Below, piece after piece: positions 7,933-15,610 of a DNA stretch of 64,000 bases. Below the pieces are notes generated by a model, which did not search any database, had not been told where the DNA came from, and saw only the letters and a program-made list of their open reading frames with translations. How positions within the stretch are numbered: position 1 is the stretch's first letter; every line of letters starts with the position of its first letter. Origin of the DNA: ECT2AJA-110-A sp035399845 (GTDB lineage Bacteria; Planctomycetota; Phycisphaerae; UBA1845; UTPLA1); NCBI GenBank assembly GCA_035399845.1, contig DAOPJV010000002.1, forward strand, positions 124,001 through 188,000, written 5' to 3'. Position numbers and translations under genes: made by a program.

Positions 7933-9300
7933 CTAGTCTTTCGCGGCGACACCGTATTTTTCGGCCAGTTCGCTGGACATCCCCGCCTGGGCGTCCGTAT
8001 CCCAGGGCCGCATCCCTCGCACCAGCTCGGGATCGAGCTCGGACACGATACAGGTCCGCTTACCGTTGGGCGTCATCGGCACGCTATCGACTTTGACGGC
8101 GTTGACTGTGACGCCGGCGCCGAACCGTTCCCGGATGACATTCATGCCACCTTCCAGGGCGGCCGCGTTGAAATCATCCTCAGGCACGTATTCATAGGTC
8201 AGCCGATCCGGGGCGTGCTGGATGATGCGCCACTCCTTCACGGGGCTGCCGCCGACGTGATCAAAAATATGGTACAGGTAGTGCGGCGACACGAGTTCAC
8301 CCGACGGCGTCGGCAGGAAGTCGTTGATGCGGCCCTGCACGGCGTTCATCAGCGGGAACCGAATGCCGCAATCGCACGTTTCGTTCGAAAACGATGCCAC
8401 ATCCCGCAGGCGATATCGAATCAGCGGGAGCGAGTAGCCGTGGAGCGTCGTGCAGACGACCTGCCCGGATTCCCCCCTGGGGACGGGATTCCCCTCGGCG
8501 TCGACGATCTCCACCAGCATGCGATCGGCGTCGATGTGATAGGCGCCCCGTTTGCACTGCCAGGCGATCGCGCCGAGCTCGACGGCGCCGTACAAGTCCC
8601 GTGGCTCCGTCTGGAAGGCGTCCCGCATGGCCTGGCGCATCTGCGGCATGAGCGTGGCGCCGGTTGGCGCGAGCAGCTTCAGCGGAAACGTCTGGCCGCG
8701 GCGGAGCAGCTCTCTGGCGAGCAGGTAGAGACCGCCGGTCTGCCCCATCAGGTTGCGCGCGTTGAATTCGCGCAGCGTCTGGATCTGCTGGTCGAGCGAA
8801 TCCTTCGGGAAGATATGCCGCGTCTGGGCGACGAGGCTGATGAATCGCCCCTTCTTCTTCGAGAGCCAGGTGCTGGCCATCGTGACGGAGTGCTGCCAGG
8901 GGCGGGCGCCGTTGTAGAAAAGCGATCGCAGGTAGCTGCGGCGAACGAGTCGCATCTCTCGCGTCGTGCGCCGCATCGTGATGGCGCGCCCCGACGTGCC
9001 GCTCGTGCTCATCTCGTCGAGACCGGCCGGATCGAGTCGGCGGTCAACGGCGTCATTGCCGGCGGCGACGATGCTCTCCTTGTCCGTCATCGGCAGACGC
9101 GGCATGTCGCCCGTGCCGCCGATGTCGTCCGGCTTCACGCCCGCCGCGTCCCAGAGCGATCGATAGAACGGAACGTGCTCATGGGCGTGGCGAAGAATAC
9201 GACGCAGCTGGGCTTCACGATCCCGGGCCAGCGACTCGGGTCGCTGACGCGGCGCGCCGAACAGCATCTTGTACAGGCCGGGTAGGTAGGGTTCGCTCAT
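7933..9300 (-). CDS. Phenylacetate-CoA ligase / CapK-type AMP-forming enzyme
   Basis: This protein of about 455 residues is from the PaaK/CapK branch of adenylate-forming enzymes, which activate a carboxylate as an acyl-AMP. The P-loop-like STSGTSGR is near residue 97, YGAVELGAIAW further on, and LIRYRLRDVA with a CDCG pair in the C-terminal part, all typical of this branch. I chose ATG 9300 (weak GGAAG upstream, and it begins directly with the family-like SEPYLPGLYK). ATG 9342 is the alternative and would add 14 residues. The fatty acid desaturase gene ends 54 bases upstream and the hydroxylase follows downstream, so it may activate a lipid-related acid. Substrate unknown. Confidence 0.82.
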   Translation of the reverse strand: MSEPYLPGLYKMLFGAPRQRPESLARDREAQLRRILRHAHEHVPFYRSLWDAAGVKPDDIGGTGDMPRLPMTDKESIVAAGNDAVDRRLDPAGLDEMSTSGTSGRAITMRRTTREMRLVRRSYLRSLFYNGARPWQHSVTMASTWLSKKKGRFISLVAQTRHIFPKDSLDQQIQTLREFNARNLMGQTGGLYLLARELLRRGQTFPLKLLAPTGATLMPQMRQAMRDAFQTEPRDLYGAVELGAIAWQCKRGAYHIDADRMLVEIVDAEGNPVPRGESGQVVCTTLHGYSLPLIRYRLRDVASFSNETCDCGIRFPLMNAVQGRINDFLPTPSGELVSPHYLYHIFDHVGGSPVKEWRIIQHAPDRLTYEYVPEDDFNAAALEGGMNVIRERFGAGVTVNAVKVDSVPMTPNGKRTCIVSELDPELVRGMRPWDTDAQAGMSSELAEKYGVAAKD

Positions 9301-9354
9301 GGGCTTCCGACGTTGGTCTGCGGCGAGCCGGCGCCCGCTCATGCAGGAATAGAC

Positions 9355-10344
9355 TCAGTTGCTGACGGCGGCGCCGGGGCGATCGAGACGAACGTTCTCG
9401 CCGATGCCCGGATAGGCCAGGTAGCGCGTCATGTCGATCATCGCACGGAAGTGGCTGGGAAAGACGGGCGGTCCGGCCTGTTCGACCTCAACCGCTTCCG
9501 CCGGTTCCGACCGCTCCGTCGTATCGACTTCGAACGCCTTAACGAGATGACGATGCGGCATCTGCGGATACTTGTGATGCATGCCGTGCGTTGCAATATG
9601 AAAGCTGGTGTAGCTGAAGGCCTTGCCGATTGGGTCCTTCGTGATCACAGTCCTCGCGCCAAGCATTGGATCGCCATTCGGCAGGCCGAGGTGCTCTGTC
9701 AGCTTGCGGACCGTCTGCACGATACCGGTCAGGAACGCGGGGATCAGGTAGATCTTCGCGAAGAGGAGCCAGGCGCTGTTGGCGATGACGACGCCCCAGA
9801 CAGTCCCCCAGAAGACGACGATGATGGCGTACTCCATCCAGATTCGTCGACGAAAACCGGGATCCTTGATGGGCGAATGGGCCACAAAAAAGATTCGCCC
9901 ATAGATGTACGCGCCGACCCACACGCCGAAGAGGATGTCGAAGAACAGGAAGATCCGGCGGAATCGAAGCGACTTGTTCGGATCGCAGTAGGGCCAGAGT
10001 TCCCAGTCCTCGGGCTCGTTCATGCGATTGTGATGGCGAATGTGAACCTGTCGATAGACGTTGAACGGCACACCGAGCAGCGTGCCGACGATCATGCCGT
10101 TGCGGATGTTGTGCCACTTCCCCTTGTAGAGCGTGTAGTGAACGTCTTCGTGGAAGATCGTTGTCCAGCAATGCTGAAAATACACGAGGGCCACGATGAC
10201 GCAGGAGACCCACAACCAGTGGTCGGTGGGAAAACCTGAGGCCAGCGATGCGACCGCCAGCGCCACGGCCGACAGGTTAAGCAGCATTGGTACCAGATTA
10301 CTCTCGGGCTCCTTGTGCAGGGCCCGAATCTCAGCGGTCGCCAT
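9355..10344 (-). CDS. Membrane fatty acid desaturase
   Basis: This 329-residue integral membrane di-iron desaturase has the three histidine boxes HEDVH, HIRHHN and HGMHHKYP in order and several hydrophobic segments between them. The family uses O2 and an electron donor to put double bonds into acyl chains or carotenoid-like lipids. ATG 10344 is preferred over one at 10389 because GGGAGG lies about 10 bases upstream. It is the first gene of a three-gene minus-strand run with the CapK-type ligase and the sterol-desaturase-type hydroxylase. No electron-transfer partner is encoded nearby. Confidence 0.87.
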   Translation of the reverse strand: MATAEIRALHKEPESNLVPMLLNLSAVALAVASLASGFPTDHWLWVSCVIVALVYFQHCWTTIFHEDVHYTLYKGKWHNIRNGMIVGTLLGVPFNVYRQVHIRHHNRMNEPEDWELWPYCDPNKSLRFRRIFLFFDILFGVWVGAYIYGRIFFVAHSPIKDPGFRRRIWMEYAIIVVFWGTVWGVVIANSAWLLFAKIYLIPAFLTGIVQTVRKLTEHLGLPNGDPMLGARTVITKDPIGKAFSYTSFHIATHGMHHKYPQMPHRHLVKAFEVDTTERSEPAEAVEVEQAGPPVFPSHFRAMIDMTRYLAYPGIGENVRLDRPGAAVSN

Positions 10345-10622
10345 GGTGAACGAACCTCCCAATCCCTTGTGCGACATTATGCTGCGCAACGGCGAGGCGA
10401 CACAGCGTGGCGAATCAGCCGCGGGGCGATCAACCCCAATAGTATCCGTCGCGAAGCTATGTCAGGCAAGCCGCCCCCCCGTCGAATGACGGATCGCCCA
10501 TGGCGGATCAGACACGCGGCGCCCCCTCAGGTTGGCCCGCCACGGCCGAATTGTCCGCTCTGCAGACGCGTGATACCTTTCGCCCCATGTTCAGCGATAC
10601 CTACCGCGAATTGAGCAACCTC

Positions 10623-12131
10623 ATGCGTCGCGCCATCATCGGGCGGGTCCGCACATTACGCCGCCCCCGACTTCGGTTCGGCCCCCGACACCGCAGCACA
10701 TTCGCCCTGACGTGCATCGCGCTTTCGGCAGTCTTTGCGCAGGCCGCCTGCCTGAATGAGCGCTCGTTCCCATTTCGGACGGAACGACTCATTCGCGTCA
10801 GCGATTCCGGCGGCGACAACGGAGCGCGACCGACGGCGCGGGCGTGGCTGGTTCAGACGCATGCGCGCCTGCGGTCGCTGGTCCCCGCGTCGGGTTACGA
10901 ACCCCTGCTGACCGAGGATCTGACGACACCGGACGGCCGCGCCGTCGACGTGTTCGACTACTTCGACAAGGACCCCGCGTATCTGCATACGGCGATCGGT
11001 AATCTCAGCGGACTGACGGCGACGGCACAGGTCACGGGCGATACCGAAGCGATCGAGATTCCGGCGCCGGCGTGGCCGGGGTTCGACGACGTCTGGATCG
11101 ACGTCCAGCCCGGCGTGTCGATCTCGGGGCGGCTCGGACTCGCCACGAAGGACGGCGAACCCATCGACGCGGACTGCATCGTCCTGTTGCCGGGTCTGCT
11201 GGGCGACAATATCCGCGTGCGGACACGAGACATCTGCATGGGCCTGCGCGACGCGGGCTTCCACACGCTCGCCCTGGAGTTCCGCGGCCACGGTCAGGCG
11301 GAGGCGAAGTACCCCTCCGTTCCCTACAACTTCAGCGTGATGGAGACGCCGGACCTGATGGTCGTCTCCGAGTGGCTGCAGGCGAAGCCGCACGTGCGGC
11401 GGACGGGGCTGATCGGGTTCAGCTGGAGCGCGAACACGGCGCTGCTGGCGGCATGGGAAGATGGTCGTACCCCCAGCGATCCGATGGTGTCGGCCGAGCT
11501 GGCGAAACGACAGACGCCATTCGATCGCAATCGACGCCACTTTGAAGCGGGCGTGATCGCCGTCTCGCCAACACTCGAATTCGAGCAGATTCTCGATCGC
11601 CTGGAAACGCCGCACGCCTTTTCGGAGAACCCATGCCTGTCGAGCCTTCAGGGGACAGTCGCGCATCGCATCGAGCGAAAGCAACACGGCCCCCCGTCGG
11701 GCAGCCTGCGAAAGCTGATCGCGTATGAGTTCGCGAAGTCCCGCCTGAATTACGAAGGATCTGTCGCCGACGGTCTGACCTATCTGCGTCTGGCGCCCTA
11801 CAAGGATCTGCCCTACGAACCGAAGCTCGAATGGGCGCGGGTTCCCGTGCTGATCATCCACAGCGCCAACGACCCGCTGGCTTACGCGCAGGAGGTTGCG
11901 CAGTGCTTCGCGGACACACACAACCCGAACGTCGCGTGCGTCATGCTGCACGGCGGCGGCCACGACGGGTTCGCGTCCTATTGCAGGGATTATCTCTACA
12001 GCCTGTTCATCAACTTCTTCGACGCCGAGCGCGGTCCGAAGGCGACGCCGTATCAGAGCGGCTATCGACGGCGTGCGAAGATCAACGTGATTTCCTGTCC
12101 GAACTGCGCGCAGCATTCACGAACTCGATGA
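10623..12131 (+). CDS. Exported alpha/beta hydrolase
   Basis: This protein of about 502 residues has an alpha/beta-hydrolase core. The nucleophile elbow GFSWSAN is near residue 265, preceded by the oxyanion-side LLPGLLGDN and the EFRGHGQ motif. A candidate acid lies in HSANDPLA (~416) and the catalytic His in GGGHDGF (~446). All three triad positions can be found, so esterase, lipase or thioesterase-type activity is likely. The N-terminus is Arg-rich then hydrophobic (FALTCIALSAVFAQAAC), suggesting export or membrane attachment. Starts at 10500, 10587 and 10623 are possible and none has a strong SD. The 3' end overlaps the convergent phytase-like gene by 50 bases. Confidence 0.78.
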   Translation: MRRAIIGRVRTLRRPRLRFGPRHRSTFALTCIALSAVFAQAACLNERSFPFRTERLIRVSDSGGDNGARPTARAWLVQTHARLRSLVPASGYEPLLTEDLTTPDGRAVDVFDYFDKDPAYLHTAIGNLSGLTATAQVTGDTEAIEIPAPAWPGFDDVWIDVQPGVSISGRLGLATKDGEPIDADCIVLLPGLLGDNIRVRTRDICMGLRDAGFHTLALEFRGHGQAEAKYPSVPYNFSVMETPDLMVVSEWLQAKPHVRRTGLIGFSWSANTALLAAWEDGRTPSDPMVSAELAKRQTPFDRNRRHFEAGVIAVSPTLEFEQILDRLETPHAFSENPCLSSLQGTVAHRIERKQHGPPSGSLRKLIAYEFAKSRLNYEGSVADGLTYLRLAPYKDLPYEPKLEWARVPVLIIHSANDPLAYAQEVAQCFADTHNPNVACVMLHGGGHDGFASYCRDYLYSLFINFFDAERGPKATPYQSGYRRRAKINVISCPNCAQHSRTR

Positions 12132-13260
12132 TCTTTCCGAGATCGTAGGCGCGGACGTCTGCGTCATCGTTCACGGCGAACATCGCTCCCCTGAGGTGCG
12201 AATTGAAGCCGCCTTCAAAGATGCAGATGCCGTCCGTGTTGGCGATGGACGGATCGCCTGTAAACGACGTGATGTACGCAAGCGACTGACGATCGAAGGC
12301 GTGCCAGATCGTGATCTTCGCGCGCTGGTCCGTCAACAGAACGAAGTCCTCGCCAACAGCGTCCTTCGGCGCGCCATACAGCTCCGAGGGCTTTACGATA
12401 ACGATCCCCTCGGGATCGCCGACAACGATGCCATCGCCGAACGTCTCGCCCGTGAACTTCCCCTCCAGGTCGTACACCTTGACGTTGTGCTGCGACCGCT
12501 CTTCGTCGCACAGCAGTACGCGATTGAATCTGTCGTCCACGACGATCGACTCGGCCTTGTGAATGCGGCCGGGCCCCGCATCGCCGAATCGTCGGACCAG
12601 CTCACTCTTCACTTCACCCGAAATCAGCGTCAGTCGAAAGACACTGACCGTCTCTTCCGCCGGGCAGTCCGTGTCCGTTACAAACAGCAACGGCTCCTCC
12701 TCCGAATACGAGACGGCGGCGCCATACGGACGATGCAGGACGCCGGCGCCGATGATGGCGATCGGCGCATATCGATCGCCCGTCAGCAACTGAACCCGCG
12801 CGCCGTCGCGCTCGACCACCGCCAGCGTCGTGGCGAGCGACCGGAAATCGATCCTGCCCCGATTCACCGCCGGATTCGAACTGGCTGCTGTGTTCATGTT
12901 GACGGTGACGATTCCATTGGGTCGCCTGAACTCGCCGGGACCGTCGCCGGACTTCCCGACCCGCATGACGAACTGACCTGACGCCGCGTCGAAAACATCA
13001 AGTCGATCCCCCCACTTGGCAGTCGCCAGCACGCGCACCCGTCCGCCGTGCGGGTGGCGGATCGCCGTGAGCGAGTCGGTATTCGCGTACTCGACACCTG
13101 TCGATTTCCACATTTGTTGGATTTTCGCAACATCCGGAATCCGCGTCCGCCGAACCAGATAGACCGCCAACGCGATGGCGGCGACGACCGCGATCAGAGT
13201 GATCCAGAGCCGGATGGAGCGTTCCGCCGCCTCAATTACGCTGGATTCGTCGGAGTGCAA
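12082..13260 (-). CDS. Phytase-like beta-propeller protein
   Basis: This 392-residue protein has one N-terminal TM or uncleaved signal (about residues 16-35) then a propeller-like repeat domain. Blades such as LATAKWGDRLDVFDA, KAESIVVDDRFNRVLLCDE and IANTDGICIFEGGF resemble the planctomycete proteins usually named 3-phytase (PF02333-like), which release phosphate from inositol hexakisphosphate. Activity is inferred, since the Ca-binding residues of true Bacillus phytases cannot be confirmed by eye. An ATG at 13359 opens the longest frame, but TTG at 13260 has a GGGGGG SD 7 bases upstream and leads straight into the TM. It diverges from clpS and its last 50 bases overlap the convergent hydrolase gene. 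Confidence 0.72.
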   Translation of the reverse strand: MHSDESSVIEAAERSIRLWITLIAVVAAIALAVYLVRRTRIPDVAKIQQMWKSTGVEYANTDSLTAIRHPHGGRVRVLATAKWGDRLDVFDAASGQFVMRVGKSGDGPGEFRRPNGIVTVNMNTAASSNPAVNRGRIDFRSLATTLAVVERDGARVQLLTGDRYAPIAIIGAGVLHRPYGAAVSYSEEEPLLFVTDTDCPAEETVSVFRLTLISGEVKSELVRRFGDAGPGRIHKAESIVVDDRFNRVLLCDEERSQHNVKVYDLEGKFTGETFGDGIVVGDPEGIVIVKPSELYGAPKDAVGEDFVLLTDQRAKITIWHAFDRQSLAYITSFTGDPSIANTDGICIFEGGFNSHLRGAMFAVNDDADVRAYDLGKIIEFVNAARSSDRKSR

Positions 13261-13324
13261 TTCACATCCCCCCTGAAAATGAAAGACAGACCGCGAATTT
13301 GTTAGGCGCGGCCACAGCCCAGTG

Positions 13325-13332
13325 TTTATAAT
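13325..13332. promoter_or_regulatory. Overlapping divergent -10 elements, phytase-like gene / clpS
   Basis: On the plus strand TATAAT occupies 13327-13332, 25 bases before the clpS ATG. Read on the minus strand the same bases give TATAAA (13325-13330), suitably placed for a leader of about 57 bases to the TTG at 13260. One AT-rich site may serve both genes. No -35 match was found on either strand. Confidence 0.4.
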
Positions 13333-13357
13333 GCGCGAATTCGCACGGAGCGAACCC

Positions 13358-13696
13358 ATGTCGTCCGACTTCGAATTCAGAAAACAGAATATGGAATCCG
13401 CGGCGCCCGGGGGCCATTCGCGGCGTGTGCCGCCATTTCACGTGGTCCTCCTGGACGACAACGAACACACGTACGAATACGTCATCGACATGCTGCGGCG
13501 CGTCTTCGGCTACACGACGGAAACGGCCCTGCAACTGGCCGCCACGATCGGTCGCGAAGGCCGTGTCATCGTTGACACAACAACATTCGAGCGCGCGGAG
13601 TTCAAACGCAATCAGATCCACGACTTCGGTCCCGACTTCCGCATTCCGCGGAGCAAGGGCGCCATGTGCGCCATCATCAAGCCCGCCAGCTGCTGA
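13358..13696 (+). CDS. clpS: ClpS-type Clp protease adaptor
   Basis: This 112-residue cytoplasmic adaptor docks on the ClpA/ClpC N-domain and hands over substrates, classically those with N-end-rule residues. The core VVLLDDNEHTYEYVI, the helix through ALQLAATIG and the C-terminal IIKPA strand match the family. ATG 13358 follows GGAG by about 8 bases; an in-frame start at 13322 is less likely. Compared with E. coli ClpS, the degron-pocket positions Asn34, Asp36 and His66 appear here as Asp, Asn and Gly, so its ligand preference may differ. No clpA or clpC gene is in the window. Confidence 0.88.
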   Translation: MSSDFEFRKQNMESAAPGGHSRRVPPFHVVLLDDNEHTYEYVIDMLRRVFGYTTETALQLAATIGREGRVIVDTTTFERAEFKRNQIHDFGPDFRIPRSKGAMCAIIKPASC

Positions 13697-13761
13697 GCCA
13701 CGTTCATCGCGTTTGCCCGGACGCCATGACCGCGGGATCATTGTAGGCGCTCCCCGCGCCA

Positions 13762-14838
13762 TTACAGAAGCCGCTGTACGGCCGACGCCTTGAAGAAGGC
13801 GTACACATCGCCGCCTTCGCGCAGTGACAGCTCGCGGAGCGTCTCGTAGCCGACTTCCGAGTAGATCTCTGCGCCGATGTCGATCTCAACGACGGCCATG
13901 GCCTCCGTTTTTTCAATTCGCCGAACGCGACCTTTGTAGATATTCCGCGCCGACACGCGGCGCGGCGCCTCGGCGCTCAGCACAACATCCCGGGCGAAGA
14001 CGGCCAGCGCGCAGGGCGACGCCAGGTCTGACGGCGTTGACCCGCCGAGCGCCACAATTCGCGTCCCCGTCTCTGTCTCAAACACGCTGGTCCTGGACGC
14101 CTCGTCCGATTCAACAAGTCGGGCCTCGACGATGCTCCTGAGCTCCGCCAGTTCACGCTGCGTCGCACAGGCGGTCACGCTCAGCGTCGATGCGGCGTCG
14201 CCGGCGTGCACGATTCGCCCCTCGGCGACGCCGATCGCGCGCTGACAGATATGCATGACATCACTCGGCGAATGCGAGACGTAGATTGCCGGCACAGCGG
14301 TCCGCTGAAGCGCCCGACGCAGATAGACGAGAACGCGGCCCGCGGTCACGCCATCCAGCCCCGTCAGCGGCTCATCCAGCAGGAGCAGGCGCGGATCGCT
14401 CAACAGTGCGCGACCGATGGCGATTCGCCGTTGTTCACCGCCCGACGCCTCCGCGGGCGATCGATCAAGCAGATGATCGACGCCCAGCTCCCGCGCCATC
14501 AGGCGCAGCGAATCCGCGCCCTGACGCTTCTTCATTCCATACGCGAGATTGTCGCGCACACTGAGGTGATCAAAGAGCAGACCCTCCTGGAAGACGTAAC
14601 CCACATCGCGCCGCCGCAGCGCCCGTCGAACGCCCGATTCGGAATCGAACCAGACGTCGCCGTCCATCTCAATCCGCCCGGAATCGGGCTGATCCACGCC
14701 GGCAATGCAGTTGAGAAGCGTCGTCTTGCCGCCGCCCGAAGGACCCACGACACCCAGCGCGCGAACGTCGTCCGGCAGATCGAAGGCGACTTTCAGTTCG
14801 AAGTCGCCGCGGCGTCGGGAAATATCAACGCGGAGCAT
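13762..14838 (-). CDS. ModC-like ABC transporter ATPase with TOBE domain
   Basis: This 358-residue ATPase would energise import through an ABC permease at the inner membrane. Walker A GPSGGGKT is at residues 32-39, the Q-loop YVFQEGLLF near 84, the signature ASGGEQRR at 131-138 (first residue A instead of L), Walker B LLLLDEP near 152-157 and an H-loop in YVSHSP. The C-terminal ~75 residues look like a TOBE/Mop domain that binds an oxyanion, and the length and layout match ModC. ATG 14838 has AGGAGAG about 9 bases upstream. No modA or modB is beside it, so its partners lie elsewhere and the substrate (molybdate, tungstate or another anion) is inferred. Confidence 0.82.
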   Translation of the reverse strand: MLRVDISRRRGDFELKVAFDLPDDVRALGVVGPSGGGKTTLLNCIAGVDQPDSGRIEMDGDVWFDSESGVRRALRRRDVGYVFQEGLLFDHLSVRDNLAYGMKKRQGADSLRLMARELGVDHLLDRSPAEASGGEQRRIAIGRALLSDPRLLLLDEPLTGLDGVTAGRVLVYLRRALQRTAVPAIYVSHSPSDVMHICQRAIGVAEGRIVHAGDAASTLSVTACATQRELAELRSIVEARLVESDEASRTSVFETETGTRIVALGGSTPSDLASPCALAVFARDVVLSAEAPRRVSARNIYKGRVRRIEKTEAMAVVEIDIGAEIYSEVGYETLRELSLREGGDVYAFFKASAVQRLL

Positions 14839-14933
14839 GACGAGTGTCTCTCCTGGAGTCAGCAATGCTCGCCGTCAGATCGCGAGACGATACCACGACG
14901 CCGGCGCCCACGCGAAACCGCCCGCCGGCCACG

Positions 14934-15569
14934 CTAGGGCGCGACAGTCGCCGTGGCCGCGTCCGCCGGCGCGACGCGGTAGATCTTGTCGCCGACCCGC
15001 GTCATTCGCGGATCACCCGCCAGATGCGTCCGGGCGGAGCGATCATCCATGACGATCCAGCCGCCTTCCTTCAGCGCCTCAAGGACATGACGCACGCCGT
15101 CGGCGGCCGCGTCGCCCAGTCGGCTGATGACATTCATCGCCACAACGACATCGGCTCGCACGTCAATCGGCCGCGTCGTGATATCGATGACCCGGCACTC
15201 GGCGCCGGGAAGGTCCCGCCGCACGGCGTCCAGCAGGCGCGCCGAGCGATCAACAGCGACAATTCGATGCGACATCGTCAGCGTCCGGCTGAGCTCGACG
15301 GGCTCCAGCGAACGAAGCGGGACGAAGGGCAGGCGACGAAGCAGCTGGTCGGAATACCGGGCGAGATCCCCAACGAGCTTCCTGACGCCGGACGCGTTCC
15401 GGGCGGCGTCGTTCAGGACGGGCGACATCAGTCGCGTGACGCCGCCGGGACCAACGATCACGAGTGTCAGTTCGCGCGCGCCCGCCGCGTCGAGCAGCGC
15501 ATTGAGCTGCGCGAAGATGTGATGATGGCGATTGTGCCAGGACGTCGAACCAAGATCGTCAAACAGCAA
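14934..15569 (-). CDS. Methyltransferase-like protein of unknown role
   Basis: This protein of about 211 residues has a Rossmann-like pattern resembling class I SAM-dependent methyltransferases. LVIVGPGG is the first strand-loop, HRIVAVDRSARLLDAV has the acidic residue that would bind the ribose, and ADVVVAMNVISRL and LEALKEGGWIVMDD are later strands. The loop between the first two motifs is unusually long and the glycine loop is not canonical, so catalysis is uncertain. The only in-frame start is TTG 15569 with a weak SD. Coding-like sequence seems to continue upstream into the 41-base gap after the lipoprotein stop, so the true start may differ. It follows the lipoprotein and precedes the ABC ATPase on the same strand. 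Confidence 0.6.
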   Translation of the reverse strand: MLFDDLGSTSWHNRHHHIFAQLNALLDAAGARELTLVIVGPGGVTRLMSPVLNDAARNASGVRKLVGDLARYSDQLLRRLPFVPLRSLEPVELSRTLTMSHRIVAVDRSARLLDAVRRDLPGAECRVIDITTRPIDVRADVVVAMNVISRLGDAAADGVRHVLEALKEGGWIVMDDRSARTHLAGDPRMTRVGDKIYRVAPADAATATVAP

Positions 15570-15610
15570 CGTATCGTCTCTATCTTGAATCCAGGCGCCG
15601 CGACCGGAAG

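Noticed and set aside
10656..12116. 486-codon minus-strand frame opposite the alpha/beta hydrolase
   Set aside because: The plus strand carries a full catalytic triad and the minus frame shows no domain.
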